Shown here one piece after another: positions 59,785 to 64,000 of a stretch of DNA of 64,000 bases. Under the pieces are notes generated by a model that was not told where the DNA came from, searched no databases, and worked only from the letters and a program-made list of their open reading frames with translations. The first letter of the stretch is position 1; every line of letters starts with the position of its first letter. The stretch comes from SYFY01 sp041752315 (lineage in GTDB: Bacteria > Pseudomonadota > Gammaproteobacteria > Pseudomonadales > Azotimanducaceae): positions 124,001-188,000 of the forward strand of contig JBGSHJ010000066.1 in the NCBI GenBank assembly GCA_041752315.1, read 5' to 3'. A program made the translations under genes and the position numbers.

Positions 59785-60958
59785 GCTGCTTCTGGCCACA
59801 GACCGCGGCCGGCGTGCGGATTCCATCCTGCGCAGTTGTGTCCACTGTGGTTTCTGCAATGCAACCTGCCCCACCTACCAGTTGCTCGGTGATGAACTGG
59901 ACGGGCCACGCGGTCGCATCTATCTGATCAAGGATTTCCTGGAAACGCAGGAACAGTCGCCTCGCCTGCGCCAGCATCTGGATCGTTGTCTGACCTGTCG
60001 CGCCTGCGAAACCACCTGTCCGTCCGGTGTGCAGTACGGAGAGTTGCTGGAAATTGCCAGGGCCGACATGACCGACGACCGAACGTTGTTGGATCGACTG
60101 ATCATCGCGGCACTGAAGTACTTCGTCCCGAACCGGATCCGTTTCCGCGTTGTGGTGCAGCTTGGCAACCTGTTTCGGCAGTTGCTGCCTCCGCAACTTC
60201 GTCACCAGTTACCACCGCTCGGACGACGGGTGGAGAGGTCTGCTCCTGTCAGGTACGCCCGCAAGATCGTCCTCCTGGGTGGCTGTGTCCAGTCGGTCTC
60301 CACGCCACAAGTGAATGAACATTTGCGCCGTTTGCTTGATTCCAGAAACATCGAGTGTGTGGAAGTCCCGGCTGAAGGTTGTTGTGGCTCTCTGGCGCTG
60401 CATCTGGGCGATGAAGCGGCTGCCCTGAAAGCCATGGCTGCCAATGTGAGAGCCCTCGGGGCTGCCGTTGCCGACGCTGAAGCGATCGTCTCGACCGCCA
60501 GCGGATGTGGGGTGACGGTCAAGGACTATGGCCGACATCTGGCATCAACCAGTCTCGCGGGCATGGCGACGGATCTGGCCAACAAAACCATGGACGTCGC
60601 CGAGTATCTGGCCGGTTCGGGTATTGCTCTGGTGGCAGCGGCGCCCGGCAAACGTATCGCCTGGCATTCCCCTTGCAGTTTGCAGCACGGGCAAAAGGTG
60701 CGTGATCCGGTTGAAAGGATCCTCAGCGAGGCAGGTTATGTGTTGACGGAGGTAACCGAGCGGCACCTCTGTTGTGGTTCAGCGGGGACCTATTCGTTGC
60801 TGCAGGGGAAAATCGCCAACGAGTTGCGCGAACGCAAGCTGCATGCGCTCGAAAGCGATACACCCGATCTCATCGCGACGGCCAATGTAGGCTGTCAGTT
60901 GCATCTGGCTTCCGCTGCTGGCGTACCGGTCGTACACTGGTTGCAACTGCTGCGCTGA
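59765..60958 (+). CDS. glcF: glycolate oxidase iron-sulfur subunit GlcF
   Basis: GlcF passes electrons from the FAD subunits to the quinone pool. The 397-residue protein has two N-terminal [4Fe-4S] motifs, CVHCGFCNATCPTY and CLTCRACETTCPSG. Two CCG domains follow, with GGCVQSVSTPQVNEHL then EGCCGSLALHLGD, and CSLQHGQKVRDPVER then CCGSAGTYSLLQGK. The ATG at 59765 overlaps the end of glcE by 20 nt. The MFS gene begins 44 nt downstream and could be part of the same transcript, although a role in glycolate uptake is only a guess. Confidence 0.95.
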   Translation: MQTQLPELLLATDRGRRADSILRSCVHCGFCNATCPTYQLLGDELDGPRGRIYLIKDFLETQEQSPRLRQHLDRCLTCRACETTCPSGVQYGELLEIARADMTDDRTLLDRLIIAALKYFVPNRIRFRVVVQLGNLFRQLLPPQLRHQLPPLGRRVERSAPVRYARKIVLLGGCVQSVSTPQVNEHLRRLLDSRNIECVEVPAEGCCGSLALHLGDEAAALKAMAANVRALGAAVADAEAIVSTASGCGVTVKDYGRHLASTSLAGMATDLANKTMDVAEYLAGSGIALVAAAPGKRIAWHSPCSLQHGQKVRDPVERILSEAGYVLTEVTERHLCCGSAGTYSLLQGKIANELRERKLHALESDTPDLIATANVGCQLHLASAAGVPVVHWLQLLR

Positions 60959-61002
60959 CGGCAGGGTTTCGTGTGTGCCACTTCAATGGGGGGAGACATT
61001 AA

Positions 61003-62313
61003 GTGCAGCAGGCGGATGACCGTGTACCTGCGGGGAGTTTCGGCTTTCTCGCGTTTCTGACGCTGCTCAACGTCATGAATTTTGTAGACCGGCAGTTACT
61101 CGCGAGTTTTGCCAATTTCATTGTCCCGGACCTCGGACTGACCAATGCCCAATTCGGTTTGCTGACCGGATTGATCTTCCTTTTTTTCTACTCGGCCATG
61201 GGTCTGTTCATGGGCACCCTTGCCGACATGTACAACCGTACCCGCCTGATCGCGATCGGGCTTGCCGCGTGGAGTGCGTTGACTGCACTGTCCGGGATGG
61301 CAAAAGGATTCGTTTCACTCGCCCTGCCGCGAATGTTCATTGGTGTTGGCGAGTCCATCATGACACCGACTTCGATGTCCCTGCTGTCCGACAAGTTTCC
61401 GAGCCGCTGGCTTGGACTGGCGTCGGGAATCTACTACATGGGTGTGCCGATCGGTGTTGGTACCAGTCTGCTGATTGTCGGCTATCTCGGCCCTGCGATC
61501 GGCTGGAGAAACTGTTTTTACCTGCTGGGTGGCCTGGGCATCTTGCTGGCAGGAGCGATGCTCTTGTTCAAGGAGCCAAAACGAAAGCGGCAGCCGGGTG
61601 AAAGCGAAACAACCCCCAGACCATCGTTTCGGGAACTCATGGGGGTCCTCTTTTTTGCATTGCGCAACTCACCGGCGCTCCAACTGACCATGGCAGGCGG
61701 GGTCGCGCTGCACCTGATCCTTGGTGCGGCCACATTTGATCAGCTCTGGTACGTTCAGGAACGCGGTTTTGACCGCGCTGAAATTGCCATTGTCACAGGC
61801 TGGTTGGGTATGGTCGGCGGAGTGCTTGGCAACCTGTTTGGCGGTGCAGGTGGTGATCTGTTCATGCGACGTACCGGACTGGGACGTCCAATGTTCCTGT
61901 TTTGGGTCATGTTGGTGCTCGCTCCCATCAATGTGGCCTATCGGCTGGTCGACGGCGACAGCATCTGGTTCTGGATCGGTGTGTTCATGGGTTTCTTTCA
62001 GCTTGGCTGCTTTTATGGCCCGACGTTTTCCACCGTGCAGGAACTGGTACCCGCCAGAATCAGGGCCACGGTAGTCGCGTTTTACATACTCTCGTTGAAT
62101 TTTGTCGGGCTGGGTTTGGGTGTCACGCTGGGAGGCTTCACGGTGGATGCTCTGCTGGCACGCGGAGTTGAAGAACCCTACACCTGGACCCTGCTGGCGT
62201 TCACTCTCCTGTCACTGACGGCGATACCACTGTTTTACATGGCGGGTCGGCGGTTCCGGAAGGACCGGGATTTTCTGACGGGGTTGGTGGAAAAGGGTAG
62301 CCAGGCGGGGTGA
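61003..62313 (+). CDS. MFS transporter (spinster-like)
   Basis: The 436-residue protein has 12 hydrophobic segments, with FLTLLNVMNFVDRQLLASFA as the first, and the MFS loop motif GTLADMYNRTRLIAIGLAAW between helices 2 and 3. LPRMFIGVGESIMTPTSMSL follows in helix 4. The N-terminal DRQLL and GVGE motifs resemble the spinster-type subfamily. GGGGGGAG precedes the GTG at 61003. It follows glcDEF and may be cotranscribed, but the substrate is unknown. Confidence 0.88.
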   Translation: MQQADDRVPAGSFGFLAFLTLLNVMNFVDRQLLASFANFIVPDLGLTNAQFGLLTGLIFLFFYSAMGLFMGTLADMYNRTRLIAIGLAAWSALTALSGMAKGFVSLALPRMFIGVGESIMTPTSMSLLSDKFPSRWLGLASGIYYMGVPIGVGTSLLIVGYLGPAIGWRNCFYLLGGLGILLAGAMLLFKEPKRKRQPGESETTPRPSFRELMGVLFFALRNSPALQLTMAGGVALHLILGAATFDQLWYVQERGFDRAEIAIVTGWLGMVGGVLGNLFGGAGGDLFMRRTGLGRPMFLFWVMLVLAPINVAYRLVDGDSIWFWIGVFMGFFQLGCFYGPTFSTVQELVPARIRATVVAFYILSLNFVGLGLGVTLGGFTVDALLARGVEEPYTWTLLAFTLLSLTAIPLFYMAGRRFRKDRDFLTGLVEKGSQAG

Positions 62314-62350
62314 AAGGCTCCGAACCGTCAATCCGGTCTGAGGAAGCAGT

Positions 62351-62860
62351 TCAGCCACGCCCTGATGCGTAAAGTTGCCGGATTCGATCAGCCTCGGCCT
62401 GGTTGCCATCAAATTGCTCGAGTTCGGCAATCGCGAGCCAGGCGGATCGTTTCCAGTCCCCTCGGTTGCCTGCCAGTGCAAGTGCCCGGCTTGCATACTG
62501 TCGTGCAGAATCGATCTGGCCATCCCTCAGACAGGCAGTTGACAAGCGTGCCCACAATTCTGCATTACGCCCATCCAGACGGATGGCTCGTTGAAGATGG
62601 TTGATGGCGGATCGGGTATCGCCGGCCGCTGCCGCATTGGTGCTGGCGATCATCAAGGCTTCGGTGGCATTGTTCGAGGGTGCCTTTGGTGGAGGCAGTG
62701 CGATTGGCACCTCGGTATCGCGACGAACAGACGCAGGCGGTTGGATTGGTTCGGTCGGTGCAGTCTCGGACGCCGGTCTATCTTCCACCGGTGCAGTTAT
62801 CGGCGGGGCACTCGAGCAGCCAGCCAGTACCATCATGAGCAGAAGCCAGACGATTTTCAT
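62351..62860 (-). CDS. TPR-type lipoprotein next to mrcB
   Basis: The 169-residue protein has a lipoprotein signal MKIVWLLLMMVLAGC with the lipobox Cys, a proline-rich linker and then two TPR-like helical repeats (AAGDTRSAINHLQRAIRLDG; AELWARLSTACLRDGQIDSA). It is expected to be anchored in a membrane facing the periplasm. The ATG overlaps the stop of mrcB by 4 nt, so it is translationally coupled to the PBP1b gene. It may be a PBP1b accessory factor like the LpoB type, which is an inference from position only. Confidence 0.8.
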   Translation of the reverse strand: MKIVWLLLMMVLAGCSSAPPITAPVEDRPASETAPTEPIQPPASVRRDTEVPIALPPPKAPSNNATEALMIASTNAAAAGDTRSAINHLQRAIRLDGRNAELWARLSTACLRDGQIDSARQYASRALALAGNRGDWKRSAWLAIAELEQFDGNQAEADRIRQLYASGRG

Positions 62861-64000
62861 TGGTTGTCCCAGAATGGCCAACGCCATCGTTGATCGGTCT
62901 CTGCCGGGATACCACAGCCAGGTTTTGACGGCAATGTTTCTGTCGTCGTGACAGGCAACCGCACGGTAACGGCGCATGTCGGGAGTGCCAGCAAACCGGT
63001 TGCATACTCGACATCACGCAGCGTGCTGGTGTCTTCGTGGGTAATCGGCTCTATGCCAAGATCGCTGAAAATCGGGTCCCAGATCGCAAGCGCCCCGGTA
63101 CTGCCGGTAAGTCCCATTGCCTGGTTGTCGTCACGCCCGATCCAGACGATACCCACTTTGCGAGCATCAAAACCTGCGAACCAGCTGTCCCGGTAGTCAT
63201 TGGAAGTACCCGTTTTGCCGGCGACGCCAGCGCGGGCGTGTCTTGAGCCACGCCCTGTACCCAGTTGCATGCCACTTTCGAGTACATAGGTGAGCGCTTC
63301 TGCATCCTTGGGATCAACGACCGTTTGCATCTCGAAAGGTTGTTGATACAGAGCCTTGCCTTCTGCGTTCAGCACCGCGGTAACGGCCTTGACCGGCATC
63401 CGGAAGCCACCGTTGGCGATGGTCCCGTACATCTGCGCCACCTCCAGCGGCGACATCGGCTCGGCACCGAGTACGAATGAGGGATTCGAGTTCGTGGCCT
63501 TGTGGTCCGTCAGGCGGAGAAACAGATTGAGAATGGGTGGCAGACCGATGTCCTGTGACAGGCGCACCGTTGCAAGATTCAGGGAGTCTCCCAACAGACG
63601 CACAATGGGTACTGGTCCATGCACGCGGCCATCATAATTGCGAGGTGTCCAACTCTTGTTCCTGGATAGCGGTACGGTGATTGGGGCGTCGTCGACGATT
63701 TCAGTCAGGGAACGGCTTTGCTCGATGGCGGCGAGCACCACAAGGGGTTTCATCAGCGAGCCGATCGGTCGGCGGCTGCTGGTCGCACGATTGAACCCCT
63801 CGAATCCTGCCTCTCGGCCGCCGGCGAGTGCCATCAATTCGCCTGTCTGGGCATCCAGAATGACGACGGCTGCTTCAAGTTTGTCCAGCTTGCGTGCTTT
63901 TTCAAGTGCAGTCAGCCGCTCGGCGATGTGCTTTTGCAGACTCTCCTGCAGGCGCGGTTGCAGGGTCGAAAACACCCGGAGTCCCTGTGACGCGAGGTCA
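62857..64000 (-). CDS. mrcB: penicillin-binding protein 1B, C-terminal part (window edge)
   Basis: The gene runs off the right edge of the window; only about 380 C-terminal residues are visible, beginning DLASQGLRVFSTLQPRLQ as in PBP1b. The transpeptidase domain has SxxK in RRPIGSLMKPL, SLN in LLGDSLNLATVRL and KTG in VAGKTGTSNDYRDSWFAGFD, so the active site is complete. The N-terminal glycosyltransferase domain lies outside. PBP1b makes and cross-links peptidoglycan. The stop overlaps the TPR-lipoprotein gene by 4 nt. Class A identity is from the transpeptidase sequence and neighbours. Confidence 0.92.
   Translation of the reverse strand, partial: DLASQGLRVFSTLQPRLQESLQKHIAERLTALEKARKLDKLEAAVVILDAQTGELMALAGGREAGFEGFNRATSSRRPIGSLMKPLVVLAAIEQSRSLTEIVDDAPITVPLSRNKSWTPRNYDGRVHGPVPIVRLLGDSLNLATVRLSQDIGLPPILNLFLRLTDHKATNSNPSFVLGAEPMSPLEVAQMYGTIANGGFRMPVKAVTAVLNAEGKALYQQPFEMQTVVDPKDAEALTYVLESGMQLGTGRGSRHARAGVAGKTGTSNDYRDSWFAGFDARKVGIVWIGRDDNQAMGLTGSTGALAIWDPIFSDLGIEPITHEDTSTLRDVEYATGLLALPTCAVTVRLPVTTTETLPSKPGCGIPAETDQRWRWPFWDNQ

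Noticed and set aside
1..64000. CRISPR array, insertion sequence or prophage
   Set aside because: No regularly spaced repeats, transposase or phage structural gene was found on either strand.

Overview
The window reads as one contiguous stretch of a gammaproteobacterial chromosome, probably from a free-living aerobe. The case rests on the run miaB-phoH-ybeY-corC-lnt followed by lptE and holA, on OxyR with C199/C208, on a PBP1b-type penicillin-binding protein and on TesB. The genus cannot be named from sequence alone. Genes are tightly packed, with many 4-8 nt start/stop overlaps and frequent GTG or TTG starts. I see no phage, insertion sequence or CRISPR array.

Layout. 1-6.1 kb: housekeeping operon miaB (partial), a 38-codon ORF, phoH, ybeY, corC, lnt, lptE, holA; leuS, which often precedes lptE, is not there. 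6.1-12.5 kb: a histidine phosphatase, a CobS/CobT-like AAA+/VWA pair, an ABM-domain protein, a Nudix hydrolase, a DUF6306-like protein and a PhzF-like protein. A short decayed ORF resembling a NIT sensor domain follows. 12.8-16.8 kb: a TetR-controlled operon (TetR, extradiol-type VOC dioxygenase, FAH-family hydrolase, MhpA-like monooxygenase) with two palindromic operators. Then tRNA-Gly(CCC). 17.5-26.1 kb: a seven-gene minus-strand operon joining a MoxR ATPase and a CoxE-like VWA protein to a complete peptide ABC transporter; its DppC-like permease carries an extra periplasmic domain that looks like fibronectin type III. 26-27.6 kb: tesB and a PNPOx-like protein.

27.6-32.1 kb: a methyl-cycle locus. 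An ArsR-type regulator fused to a methyltransferase domain is cotranscribed with ahcY. Divergent from it are a YbdL-type aminotransferase and a YafV-type omega-amidase, and a perfect 20-bp palindrome lies between the two units. 32-34.8 kb: a c5-type cytochrome, an LRAT-domain protein, an RluA-family pseudouridine synthase and an M28-like peptidase with a degenerate metal site. 34.9-38.3 kb: a peroxide-defence block (oxyR; rubrerythrin, Fe-S oxidoreductase, DUF3501) with an OxyR-type site upstream of rubrerythrin. 38.4-41.4 kb: MATE and EamA transporters and an enoyl-CoA hydratase. 41.5-45.5 kb: an FHA / PP2C / Ser-Thr kinase signalling operon whose kinase has a C-terminal FGE-like domain. 45.5-45.9 kb: a non-coding gap with a cluster of DnaA-box-like 9-mers.

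45.9-64 kb: a glutamine amidotransferase, YkvA, a DUF6279-like lipoprotein, a PspC pair, two acyl-CoA ligases, a GGDEF cyclase, a DUF3187-like protein, GST and nitronate monooxygenase genes, a frameshifted outer-membrane protein gene, glcDEF, an MFS transporter, a TPR lipoprotein and the 3' part of mrcB. The least expected items are the permease with the added domain in the MoxR/VWA/Opp operon, the ArsR-methyltransferase/AhcY/YbdL/YafV locus, the DnaA-box cluster and the two broken genes.
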